Assembly: GCA_964632945.1 (NCBI GenBank)
Contig: CAZWCX010000062.1
Span: 1 to 40,974, forward strand
Source of the DNA: CAZWCX01 sp964632945
Lineage (GTDB): Bacteria > Planctomycetota > MHYJ01 > WSZJ01 > CAZWCX01
Direction of reading: 5' to 3'
DNA length: 40,974 bases
Part shown: positions 32,889 through 40,974 of the stretch, one piece after another
Numbering within the stretch: position 1 is the first letter of the stretch
Layout of the letters: the number at the start of each line of letters is the position of its first letter
Translations under genes and position numbers: made by a program
Notes under the pieces: model-generated
What the model saw: the letters and a program-made list of their open reading frames with translations, nothing else
The model's database searches: none
What the model was told of the DNA's origin: nothing

Positions 32889-35573
32889 ATGAGACTCCCC
32901 GTCGTTGCGTTGCTCCTGCTCGCCGCCCTCCTGCTTCCCGCCTTTCCGGCCGGAGGCGATCCCGGCGTCACCCTCCCGGCGCTCCTGACCGACAAGCTCG
33001 ACAACGGCCTGGAACTGGTCATGCTGCCGAGCAAAGCGGTGCCGCTGGTCACGCTCAACATCGCGGTCAAGACGGGCGCGTATACCGAGCGCAAGGACAA
33101 CAACGGCCTCAGCCATCTCTACGAGCACATGTTCTTCAAGGGGAATGAGTCGATCCCCGACCAGGAACGCTACAACGAGCGGATGCGCCAGCTCGGGATC
33201 ATCCATAACGGGACCACTTCGACCGAAGGGGTGCAGTACTTCTTCACCCTGCCCAGTCGCAATCTGGAAGCCGGGATGGAGTTCATGGCGCAGGCTCTGC
33301 TTACCCCCAAGTTCGACCAGGAAGAGCTGGAGAAGGAGCGCAAGGTCGTCCACGGCGAGTATGACCGGAACGAGTCCACGCCGACCTTCCACCTCAATCG
33401 CGCGGTCTCCGACACGCTGTTCTGGAAGTTTCCCTGGCGCAAGAACCCGATCGGCGCGCGCGACGTGATCGCGGGAGCGACCGTGGCGCAGATGCGCGAG
33501 TTCCAGAAGGTCTTCTATCTGCCCAACAACAGCGCCCTGATCGTGGTCGGGGACTTCGATCCCGCCGCGGTGAAGGCGCTGGCGCGGAAGTACCTGGCCG
33601 CATGGAAGCCGGGCGCGGATCCGCACGATCCGCCGCGCGAACCGCATCCCGGGCTCGAGGCGTCGAAGACGGTGATCGTGAATCAGCCGGTGCCGTACGC
33701 GGTACTCCGACTTTCGACGTTCGGTCCCGACTGCCGCCAGGACCCCGAAGCCACTTTTGCGGCCGACGTCTTCGGAACGATGCTCAGCCTGCCGAGTTGT
33801 CGCTTCCAGAAAAACCTGGTGGAATCGCGGCTGGTCGGCGGAGCGCACATGGGGTACTACACCCAAAGCGCCGGCGGGGAGATCAACGTCTATCTGCAGT
33901 TGCGGCCGCAGAACATCCTGCCGGCGCGGGATGCCGCCCTGGCCGAGATCGCCGCGATGGGCGGTCCCGGGTACTTCACCGCGGAAGAACTGGCGAACGC
34001 CAAGCGCAGTCTGGTGATCGACCGCTTGTACGAGATGGAGGCGGGACAGGGGTTCTCCCGCAACCTGGCGTTCTGGTGGGTGGTCGGCGGCCTCGACTAT
34101 TACCTGGGCTATCTCGACCAGGTGAACCGGGTGACGCTCGAGGACGTGAACCGTTTCGTGCACCGGTACGTGCTCGGCAAGACCTACGTGCTCGGCCTCC
34201 TGGTGTCGGCCGAGGCGCAGAAGACGCTGGGCCTGGACGAAAAAGGACTGGCCGGTCCGGCCCGGCTGGGCGAGGGGGCCGCGTCGGCGGAGGCGCCGGC
34301 GAAGCCGCCGTCCGGGGCGGACGAACCCGCCTCCTTCGAGGTGGCCGCGCGGGACGGCGCGCGCATTCCGGTGATCTTCCGCCCGATGCGCGAGAACGAC
34401 GTCCTTGCGGTGCACGTCTTCGTGCGCGGCGGCTCGCTCAACATCACGCCGGAGCAGGGCGGGGTCGAGCATGTCCTGCTGCAGACGATGACCAAGGCGT
34501 CCGAGCGCTATCCGCGCGAGACGATGGAGGCGGAGCTGTCGCGGCGCGGGATGTCGCTGTCCGCGGAGTCGACGTACGACTACTCGGTGCTCCAGCTCAA
34601 GGGACTCGTCCAGGACGCGGAGAAGGCGGTCGACCTCCTGCAGGACGTGCTGATCGCGCCGCGGTTGGATGCGGCGGACTTCGAGGAAGTGCGCGGTCAG
34701 GCGGTGCAAACGCTGCAGCGCGAGGAGGCCGACCCGGACGACCACGTTCCGCACGTGGCGAATCGCGGTCTGTTCGCGGGGCACCCGTATCTGGCGCGAC
34801 CGAAGGGGACCGCGGCGACGGTGTCCGCGCTGACGCGGGACGACCTGGTCGCCCATCACCGGAAGATCGTCCGCTCCAACCACCTCACCGTGGTGGTGGT
34901 CGGCAACCTGACCCGCGAGCGGGTGGAGAAGCTGATGACCGCGGCGCTGCAGAAGGTGCCGAAGGGGGAGGAGGCGATCGAGGTCCCAGCCTTCCCGGCC
35001 GCCGGCAAGGGGTCGGTGCACATCGAGGACAAGGAGATCCCGACCTGTTACATCCTGGCGAAGTTCGTCATTCCGAGTCCGGCGGACCCGGAGTTCGCGG
35101 CGACGCGCCTCGGTCTCGAGGTCCTCTCGGAGCGGCTCGGCGACGTGATCCGGACCAAACACGCCCTGTCGTATGCGGTGCACGCCTCCTCGGCGCAGTA
35201 CCGCGCGAACTACGGAGTGATGTACGTGACCACGACGGAGCCGATGAAGACTCTCGCGCTCATGTTCGCCGAGGTGGAGCGGATGCGGCGCGAGCCGGTC
35301 GCCGCCGAGTTCCTCCGGGAGGTCGCCAATCCGATGTTCACCGGGATGTTCATGCGGGACGAGACCAACGCGGGGCAGGCGGGCTCCCTCGGGCGGGCAG
35401 AACTGGTGGGCGTGGGGTGGAAGAACACCCGCGCGCTGGCCGAGCAGCTCTTCCAGGCGACGCCGGATCAGGTGGTGAAGGCGATGGATCGCTGGTTGCA
35501 CCACTTCCACATCGGCATCATCGGACCGGCGGGCCGGCTGGACCGCGCGAAACTCGAGGAGTACGCGAAGTAG
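32889..35573 (+). CDS. Exported M16-family (inverzincin) metallopeptidase, duplicated
   Basis: The 894-residue protein has a signal peptide (VVALLLLAALLLPAFPAGG) and two M16 halves. The first carries the inverted zinc motif HLYEH (H76, E79, H80, in GLSHLYEHMFFKG), with the third ligand in ELEKERKVVHGEYDR (E150 or E157). The second half (from about 475, PVIFRPMRENDVLAVHVFVRGG) lacks HxxEH, reading GGVEHVLL, as in inactive partner domains of processing-peptidase-like M16 enzymes. A Pro/Ala linker joins the halves. GGAGG precedes the ATG by eight bases. Such periplasmic peptidases degrade peptides. The 3' end overlaps the end of the convergent methyltransferase gene by 56 bp. Confidence 0.93.
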   Translation: MRLPVVALLLLAALLLPAFPAGGDPGVTLPALLTDKLDNGLELVMLPSKAVPLVTLNIAVKTGAYTERKDNNGLSHLYEHMFFKGNESIPDQERYNERMRQLGIIHNGTTSTEGVQYFFTLPSRNLEAGMEFMAQALLTPKFDQEELEKERKVVHGEYDRNESTPTFHLNRAVSDTLFWKFPWRKNPIGARDVIAGATVAQMREFQKVFYLPNNSALIVVGDFDPAAVKALARKYLAAWKPGADPHDPPREPHPGLEASKTVIVNQPVPYAVLRLSTFGPDCRQDPEATFAADVFGTMLSLPSCRFQKNLVESRLVGGAHMGYYTQSAGGEINVYLQLRPQNILPARDAALAEIAAMGGPGYFTAEELANAKRSLVIDRLYEMEAGQGFSRNLAFWWVVGGLDYYLGYLDQVNRVTLEDVNRFVHRYVLGKTYVLGLLVSAEAQKTLGLDEKGLAGPARLGEGAASAEAPAKPPSGADEPASFEVAARDGARIPVIFRPMRENDVLAVHVFVRGGSLNITPEQGGVEHVLLQTMTKASERYPRETMEAELSRRGMSLSAESTYDYSVLQLKGLVQDAEKAVDLLQDVLIAPRLDAADFEEVRGQAVQTLQREEADPDDHVPHVANRGLFAGHPYLARPKGTAATVSALTRDDLVAHHRKIVRSNHLTVVVVGNLTRERVEKLMTAALQKVPKGEEAIEVPAFPAAGKGSVHIEDKEIPTCYILAKFVIPSPADPEFAATRLGLEVLSERLGDVIRTKHALSYAVHASSAQYRANYGVMYVTTTEPMKTLALMFAEVERMRREPVAAEFLREVANPMFTGMFMRDETNAGQAGSLGRAELVGVGWKNTRALAEQLFQATPDQVVKAMDRWLHHFHIGIIGPAGRLDRAKLEEYAK

Positions 35574-37149
35574 CCGGGGGGGCGGGGAGCCGCGCGGCCG
35601 CGCTTGCGAGGGCCGCGCGCTCCGCGGCGGTGAGGCGAAAGGCGGCTTCGACGGCGGCGTCCACCCCGGTCGCCCGCCGTCCGGCCCGGGCCACGCGCGC
35701 GGTGCGCGGGTCGTCCGGCGCCGGCCAGGGGATGCGATCCAGGTCCATTTTCTTCAGATGCGGCAGGCTGGTCCGGTTGGTGGCAAGGGCCTCGGCGTAG
35801 ATCACGCGCGCGAGTCGCGAATTGAGCAGCGCGAGCGCGATCCAGAGGTCGGCGCGCCGGGTGGCGCGGAGGAAATAGAGCGACTGCTCCGGCCACCGTC
35901 CGGTCGTGTCCAGGGCCGCGCGCAGGCAGGCGCCGGTCTTCGGGACGAGCACCTTGTCGCGGGCGCCGAGGAGACGCGGATCCTGCGTACCCCCGACCAG
36001 GCGGGCGCGATCCTGCGCCAGCCAGGCCTGTCCGGGGACGGCGAACGGGCGGACATGCGCGCCCTTCAACACCGGGAGCGGATCCGCGCCCTCCGGAGCC
36101 GCGGTGACCGACCCGGGCGACGCAATGAACCCGGTATGGGTGGCGACGTGGTTCCCGAGCCGGTCCGCTCCTTCGAGCAGGCGCGCGACGAGCGCCCGCA
36201 ACACGGGGTCGGGAACGCACCAGAAGCGGCAATCCTCCTGGGCAAGCAGGTCCGCCTGCGGCACGCGCGCCCGCGCGCTCCCGCCGGAGGTGCTGTCCCG
36301 GATGCGCACGGTGTCGGTCGGTCGGGGAGCGGCGGCATCGAGGCGGTAGAGCAAGGCGTCGGCGTGGACGCCGGGGATGCGCACCCCGAAGCGGAGGAGG
36401 CGCAGCCGCGCCGTCTCCAGGAGGGTCCGTCGAAGGACGCGGTATTGACGGTTGTGGGCCAGGCGGTCGGGGACGAGGAAGACCTGCCGCCCTGCGGGGC
36501 GCAGGCGCGCGAGGGTCAGACGCAGGAAGAGTTCGAACAGGTTGGGCCGGTAGGAGTCCGCGCCGAGGCGCCGGGCGAGCGCGCGCGCAGGCGCATGGTC
36601 GCGGGAGGGGAGGCGGTGCTTCCCGGAGAGCGGGACCCAGGGGGGATTTCCGATCACCAGGTCATATCGCCCGGGGACACCCTGGCGGAGGACATCGCGC
36701 CGGTGCACGCGCACGGCCCGTGCGAGGCGCGCCGCGAGGGCAGGGGAGGGGGGACGTCCCGTCCGGCGGGCCTCGTGCTCCGCCGCCGCGTCGGCCAGGA
36801 CTCGGCGGGCGGCCGACACCGCGGCACGATCCGAATCGAATCCCGTGAGCGAGCAGAGCAGGCGGGGAGCGGGGAGCGCGGGGAACGCCGCGGCGATCCG
36901 CTGGAAGGCGGCCAGCAGGACACCGCCGGCCCCGCAGGCCGGATCCAGGACCAGGGGCAGCGCGTCGGGACGTAGCCGCAGGCCGCGGTAGGCCTCGTCG
37001 ACCAGTTCCCGCACCAGCGGCCACGGAGTGTCGTAGGCGCCCTGCCGGCGCCGGAAGCGTCGCGCGGCCCGCGCGCGATCGCCGGCCGAGCGCGCCCAGG
37101 CGGCGCGTGCCTCCTCGCCTGCGCGACGCTCGTGAGTCGGCGCGCTCAG
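35518..37149 (-). CDS. Gamma-class N6-adenine/N4 DNA methyltransferase (Eco57I/TaqI-like)
   Basis: The protein has motif X-like RRQGAYDTPWPLVRELV, SAM motif I LVLDPACGAGGVLLAAF (69-75 DPACGAG), and catalytic motif IV YDLVIGNPPW (NPPW at 168-171). The C-terminal half resembles a TaqI-type target-recognition domain (VLKGAHVRPF, DKVLVPKTGACLRAAL, LYFLRATRRADLWIALALLNS, SLPHLKKMDLDRIPWP). About 543 residues. No ATG, GTG or TTG exists in this frame near the needed N terminus; the best start is the CTG at 37149, inside the CTGA that contains the rnz stop, with GAGG eight bases upstream. No restriction nuclease is nearby or fused, so it may be an orphan methylase. The 3' end overlaps the M16 gene in the opposite direction. 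Confidence 0.85.
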   Translation of the reverse strand: MSAPTHERRAGEEARAAWARSAGDRARAARRFRRRQGAYDTPWPLVRELVDEAYRGLRLRPDALPLVLDPACGAGGVLLAAFQRIAAAFPALPAPRLLCSLTGFDSDRAAVSAARRVLADAAAEHEARRTGRPPSPALAARLARAVRVHRRDVLRQGVPGRYDLVIGNPPWVPLSGKHRLPSRDHAPARALARRLGADSYRPNLFELFLRLTLARLRPAGRQVFLVPDRLAHNRQYRVLRRTLLETARLRLLRFGVRIPGVHADALLYRLDAAAPRPTDTVRIRDSTSGGSARARVPQADLLAQEDCRFWCVPDPVLRALVARLLEGADRLGNHVATHTGFIASPGSVTAAPEGADPLPVLKGAHVRPFAVPGQAWLAQDRARLVGGTQDPRLLGARDKVLVPKTGACLRAALDTTGRWPEQSLYFLRATRRADLWIALALLNSRLARVIYAEALATNRTSLPHLKKMDLDRIPWPAPDDPRTARVARAGRRATGVDAAVEAAFRLTAAERAALASAAARLPAPPATSRTPRVSRGPAGPPVR

Positions 37150-37967
37150 AAGAGGAGCCTCACGCGCGCGCGATGCTTCTCCGGAACGGCACCCCAGACC
37201 GCATCCTCGATCTCGGTGCGCGTGTACCGGGTGCTGAAGTGGCTCAGCACCAGCATCGACCCCTCGAAACGGTCGAGCCGCTCCACGACTTCGAACAGGT
37301 GGGTGTGCTTCTTGCGCGCCGCATCCCGCACCTCCTCCGCGCGGATGAAGGTGCTCTCCAGGATCAGGACGTCGCTCGTGCGCACGATCGGCGTGTCGTC
37401 GAAGGCGCGGATGGTCGAGTCGCCGACGAAGGTCACCAGCGGTTCCCGCACGGTGTAGAGCAAATCTTCCCCCGCCTGCCGGCGCCGGGCGATCTCCGGC
37501 CCGGGCAGCCCCAGGAACTCCGGCTTCAGCTTCTGCCGTTCCTCCAGAACCGCGAAGCCCATCGATGGGACGGAGTGGTCGGTGCGGAAGGGATGGACCT
37601 TCAGGCCGCGGCGGAGTTCGACTTCGCGCCCGTGCTCGAGCGGCACCATCTTGTAGTCGCAGGGGAGGCGGCGGCACTCGAGCCGCTCCCAGGCGCGGAT
37701 CAGATTTTCCAGATCCGGGACGATCGTGGCAGGGGCGTAGATCGTCGGCGGGGCCATGTCGAGGAGGCCCCGGGTCGAGATGTACTTGGTGAGCCCGAGG
37801 GCATGGTCCTGGTGGCCGTGGGAGAGCAGGCAGTGGTCGAGGTTCACGGCGTCCCGGGGACCGCGCCCGATGTCGAAGATCAGGTTGAGCTCGGGGACCT
37901 TGACGTAGGTCTCCACCGTGGAGATGGAGATCCCCTCGAGCGTGAACCGAGCGCACTTGACCCGCAT
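37146..37967 (-). CDS. rnz: RNase Z-like metallo-beta-lactamase-fold hydrolase
   Basis: The 273-residue protein carries the MBL metal motif SHGHQDHALGL (H50, H52, D54, H55), FDIGRGP before it, VTFVGDST, ILESTFI and LVLSHFSTRYT, matching the RNase Z/ElaC group that trims tRNA 3' ends. The start at 37967 follows GGGGAG six bases upstream. It is somewhat shorter than E. coli RNase BN (about 305), and the exosite arm is not obvious, so another MBL hydrolase role is possible. It begins 37 bp after the cardiolipin synthase gene and ends by overlapping the methyltransferase start, forming a likely three-gene operon. Confidence 0.88.
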   Translation of the reverse strand: MRVKCARFTLEGISISTVETYVKVPELNLIFDIGRGPRDAVNLDHCLLSHGHQDHALGLTKYISTRGLLDMAPPTIYAPATIVPDLENLIRAWERLECRRLPCDYKMVPLEHGREVELRRGLKVHPFRTDHSVPSMGFAVLEERQKLKPEFLGLPGPEIARRRQAGEDLLYTVREPLVTFVGDSTIRAFDDTPIVRTSDVLILESTFIRAEEVRDAARKKHTHLFEVVERLDRFEGSMLVLSHFSTRYTRTEIEDAVWGAVPEKHRARVRLLF

Positions 37968-38004
37968 CCGCGACTCCCCATGACCGGCGCGGCATTATAG
38001 CCGG

Positions 38005-39192
38005 TCAGAGGATCTCCCGCAAAAAGTACCAGAATTGCTCCAGGAGCTTCTGTTGCCACGGGCGCGCGGGCCAAAGGGCGGGATCGACCGCGCGGCAGAG
38101 AGGGAGCTGCGCGGCGAGGACTTCTTCCACCCGGGCCGCCGCCGGCGCGTCGACGAAGGTCAGCGTAGCCTCGAGGTTGTGGAACAGGCTGCGATGGTCC
38201 AGATTGTAGCTCCCCACGATCGCCCACTGGCCGTCGACGACCGCGCACTTGGCGTGGAGGACCGCGCCGACCATCTCCCAGATCTTCACCCCCGCGCTCA
38301 GCAGCCCCTGGAACGTGGCCCGGGAGGCGTAGTAGATCGGGGCGATGTCCGTCTTCTCCGCCACCATCACCCGTACGTCCACCCCGCGTCGCACCGCCGC
38401 CTGCAACGACCGGCGGATGCGCAGGTCGGGGATAAAGTAGGCATTCGCCAGCAGGATCCGCCTTCGGGCCTGGCCGATGGCGTGCAGGTAGGCGTTGCGA
38501 ATCGCGTGACGCAGCCGCGAACGATGGTTCCCGATCACCAGAGCCGGGATGTCGGTCGCCAGACCTCCACAGGCGGCGACCATCGCGTCCTGCACGGCGG
38601 AAGTCGGGGGCAGGTGGCGGGGGATCGGCGGGCCGGCCTCGCGGGTCCAGGTCTCCACGAAGAGGGCATTCAGATCGGCTGCGGCGGGCCCCATGACCTG
38701 CAGGTGGACATCCTGCCAGTTTCCGCCCCCCTGCGCGGCGCTCCGGTACTCGTCCGAAATGTTGAGCCCGCCCGTGAACCCGTTCCAACGGTCGACGACG
38801 AGAATCTTCCGATGATTCCGACGCCGCCATCCCCAGCGCGATCGCCACGGTCCCAGAGGACGAAACTCGAGGACCCGGGCGCCGGCGTCCTTCAGCGGGC
38901 GAAGAAAGGCGTCGGACAGCGTCGCGGATCCAAATCCGTCGAGCATGACGCGCACGGCCACGCCGGCACGGGCACGTTCCATCAGGGCATCCCGAAACAT
39001 CTCGCCGGTCCGGTCGCCGGCCAGGATGTAGGTCTCCAGGTGGATCTCCTGGCGGGCGGCAGCGATCCCCCGCAGCATGCAGTCGAACGCGGCGTCGCCG
39101 CCGGCAAACAATCGGATCGCGTTTCCCGGGCGCAAGGCCGCAGGATGGACGCAATAGCGCAATTGGGCTTCAGCCAGGGTGCTCGGAAACAT
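38005..39192 (-). CDS. cls: Cardiolipin synthase-like phospholipase D protein
   Basis: The 395-residue protein has two HKD motifs: NHRKILVVDRWNGFTGGLN (H127, K129, D134) and LHAKCAVVDGQWAIVGSYN, giving the two-lobed PLD active site. HLETYILAGDRTG and FVETWTREAG are conserved in the bacterial cardiolipin synthase (ClsB/ClsA) group; there is no N-terminal membrane hairpin as in ClsA, so it is closest to ClsB. It would join two phosphatidylglycerols or phosphatidylglycerol and phosphatidylethanolamine at the inner membrane. The start at 39192 has no clear ribosome-binding site; an exact DnaA box lies two bases upstream of it. It is the first gene of a run with rnz and a methyltransferase. Confidence 0.9.
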   Translation of the reverse strand: MFPSTLAEAQLRYCVHPAALRPGNAIRLFAGGDAAFDCMLRGIAAARQEIHLETYILAGDRTGEMFRDALMERARAGVAVRVMLDGFGSATLSDAFLRPLKDAGARVLEFRPLGPWRSRWGWRRRNHRKILVVDRWNGFTGGLNISDEYRSAAQGGGNWQDVHLQVMGPAAADLNALFVETWTREAGPPIPRHLPPTSAVQDAMVAACGGLATDIPALVIGNHRSRLRHAIRNAYLHAIGQARRRILLANAYFIPDLRIRRSLQAAVRRGVDVRVMVAEKTDIAPIYYASRATFQGLLSAGVKIWEMVGAVLHAKCAVVDGQWAIVGSYNLDHRSLFHNLEATLTFVDAPAAARVEEVLAAQLPLCRAVDPALWPARPWQQKLLEQFWYFLREIL

Positions 39193-39194
39193 GC

Positions 39195-39203
39195 TGTGGA
39201 TAA
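39195..39203 (-). promoter_or_regulatory. DnaA box, exact match
   Basis: TGTGGATAA on the plus strand is TTATCCACA on the minus strand, the consensus DnaA-binding 9-mer. A degenerate copy, TGTGGAAAC, follows at 39206-39214. The box ends three bases from the cls start codon, so it could also act in regulating cls. Confidence 0.6.
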
Positions 39204-39315
39204 CCTGTGGAAACTGGCCACGGGAGCGATGCCCACGGGCAACGGGCCCCGCAGGTTCTTGACGGGCGGAAATGGCCTTCCGGCCGATGACTGTGCGGTC
39301 TCTGCGCTCCAGGCG

Positions 39316-39337
39316 ATGTAAGACTATGCTATTACAT
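39316..39337. promoter_or_regulatory. Inverted repeat, probable operator over the cls promoter
   Basis: ATGTAA at 39316-39321 and TTACAT at 39332-39337 form perfect 6-bp arms around a 10-bp spacer, the size for a dimeric repressor. The right arm abuts the proposed -10 element of the leftward cls promoter, so binding would block transcription. Confidence 0.45.
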
Positions 39338-39355
39338 ACCTTGCGATCCGGTCAA
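39326..39355 (-). promoter_or_regulatory. Sigma70-type promoter for cls-rnz-methyltransferase
   Basis: On the minus strand TTGACC (39355-39350), an 18-bp spacer and TAGCAT (39331-39326). The transcript would start near 39319, about 127 nt before the cls ATG. It overlaps the inverted repeat described for 39316-39337. Confidence 0.5.
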
Positions 39356-39446
39356 GAGTGGGGAAATTTTCACGCCGGCGCACCCGCAGACGCCTCGGAT
39401 TCGTGACAGGCAGTCGTTTTTTTTCTACCACGGGTAGGAGCCTTCG

Positions 39447-39455
39447 TGTGGATAA
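39447..39455 (-). promoter_or_regulatory. DnaA box, exact match (second copy)
   Basis: A second TGTGGATAA in the same orientation, 252 bp from the first (start to start). Two exact copies so close together are unlikely by chance in GC-rich DNA. Confidence 0.6.
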
Positions 39456-39598
39456 ACCGCGGCGCGGGGGCCCTAGACCCACTTTTTCGTAGGCCGGGCC
39501 CGGCTGTCAAGAATTGCATCGGCAGGAGATGAATATTCTCCGAAGGGGTTACGAAAACGAAACGCACCACGGGCGCGGGCGCGCCGCCTGCGAATCCC

Positions 39599-39627
39599 TT
39601 GACACCCCCGACGGCCCCGCCTAATGT
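39599..39627 (+). promoter_or_regulatory. Sigma70-type promoter for the FHA-GAF-sigma54 activator gene
   Basis: TTGACA at 39599-39604 and TAATGT at 39622-39627 are exactly 17 bp apart. The transcript would start near 39634, leaving about 48 nt before the ATG at 39682. Confidence 0.65.
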
Positions 39628-39681
39628 ACGGGGGCGGACCGGGCCCGCTCCGACGATCGCTCCCCCCCGACCCCGCCCGCA

Positions 39682-40974
<1,293 letters not shown>

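Larger units (their letters stand above)
39193..39681. other. Divergent intergenic region of 489 bp with DnaA boxes, a candidate replication or regulatory locus
   Basis: This is the longest gap in the window, between divergent genes. It holds two exact DnaA boxes (listed separately), a weaker one at 39206-39214, two promoters, an inverted repeat, an eight-T run at 39417-39424, and AT-rich patches (39316-39345, 39360-39375, 39525-39560) in otherwise GC-rich DNA. No ORF of note and no RNA gene were seen. Confidence 0.55.

Noticed and set aside
35518..37149. Restriction-modification or BREX/DISARM defence island around the methyltransferase.
   Set aside because: The neighbours are rnz, cls and an M16 peptidase; no restriction nuclease, helicase or other defence gene is visible, so an orphan methylase is the simpler reading.
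39417..39438. Eight-T run followed by CTACC-ACG-GGTAG hairpin, considered as a terminator.
   Set aside because: The T run precedes the hairpin on the plus strand and is A-rich on the minus strand, so neither strand has stem then T run. No gene ends there.

Overview
The window is GC-rich chromosomal DNA, densely coded on both strands, with 32 complete or nearly complete genes, one gene cut at each edge, and one gene remnant. The set points to a diderm bacterium: an Mla-type lipid transport operon, secreted and lipoprotein peptidases, and a tripartite-type efflux cassette. It is probably planctomycete-like. That is an inference from the mix of large Ser/Thr kinases with a QL-type N-terminal domain, a GYF-like domain, exported CxxCxGxG zinc-motif proteins, a YdjY-like protein and a TIGR04222-like membrane protein. 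Myxococcota or another large-genome phylum cannot be excluded. I saw no rRNA, tRNA, CRISPR array, integrase or transposase.

Layout. 1-2184 (+): the end of a membrane-fusion protein, then an ABC ATPase and a MacB/FtsX-type permease in overlapping order. 2317-2637 (+): a small Gly-rich exported protein. 2845-8908 (-): an exported CxxCxGxG zinc-motif protein, a TIGR04222-like membrane protein behind fabI, and a kinase-TPR receptor. 9103-10935 (+): a membrane-anchored alkaline-phosphatase-superfamily enzyme. 10984-13083 (-): an ECF sigma factor, a zinc-finger anti-sigma factor and a membrane protein, translationally coupled. 13327-19794 (+): a zinc-ribbon/GYF/kinase protein followed by two paralogous secreted HExxH proteins. 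19826-26319 (-): nadD, then mlaE, mlaF, an unusual mlaD, an M48 lipoprotein and a GT4 glycosyltransferase. 26696-28952 (+): a small membrane protein, a broken M14 carboxypeptidase and a YdjY-like protein. 28963-30408 (-): a zinc-ribbon protein with a degenerate HNH-like end. 30567-35573 (+): a fatty-acyl-reductase-like enzyme, a small protein and an M16 peptidase. 35518-39192 (-): a PLD/cardiolipin synthase, RNase Z and a gamma-class DNA methyltransferase. 39682-40974 (+): an FHA-GAF-sigma54 activator running off the end.

Themes. Envelope biology dominates: lipid transport, phospholipid synthesis, fatty-acid synthesis, five likely exported metallopeptidases or relatives, and signalling proteins (two kinases, ECF sigma/anti-sigma, FHA/sigma54) that could sense envelope state. 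Promoters of the TTGACA-N17-TAnnnT type can be read in several divergent intergenic regions.

The observations I rate highest are: two exact DnaA boxes with AT-rich patches in the 489-bp divergent gap at 39193-39681; the kinase plus two tandem HExxH proteins; an MCE protein with six GEGTxG repeats and a beta-rich C-terminal domain that could span the periplasm alone; an exported, internally duplicated zinc-motif protein without a J domain; and a methyltransferase that appears to start at CTG inside the CTGA stop overlap of rnz.
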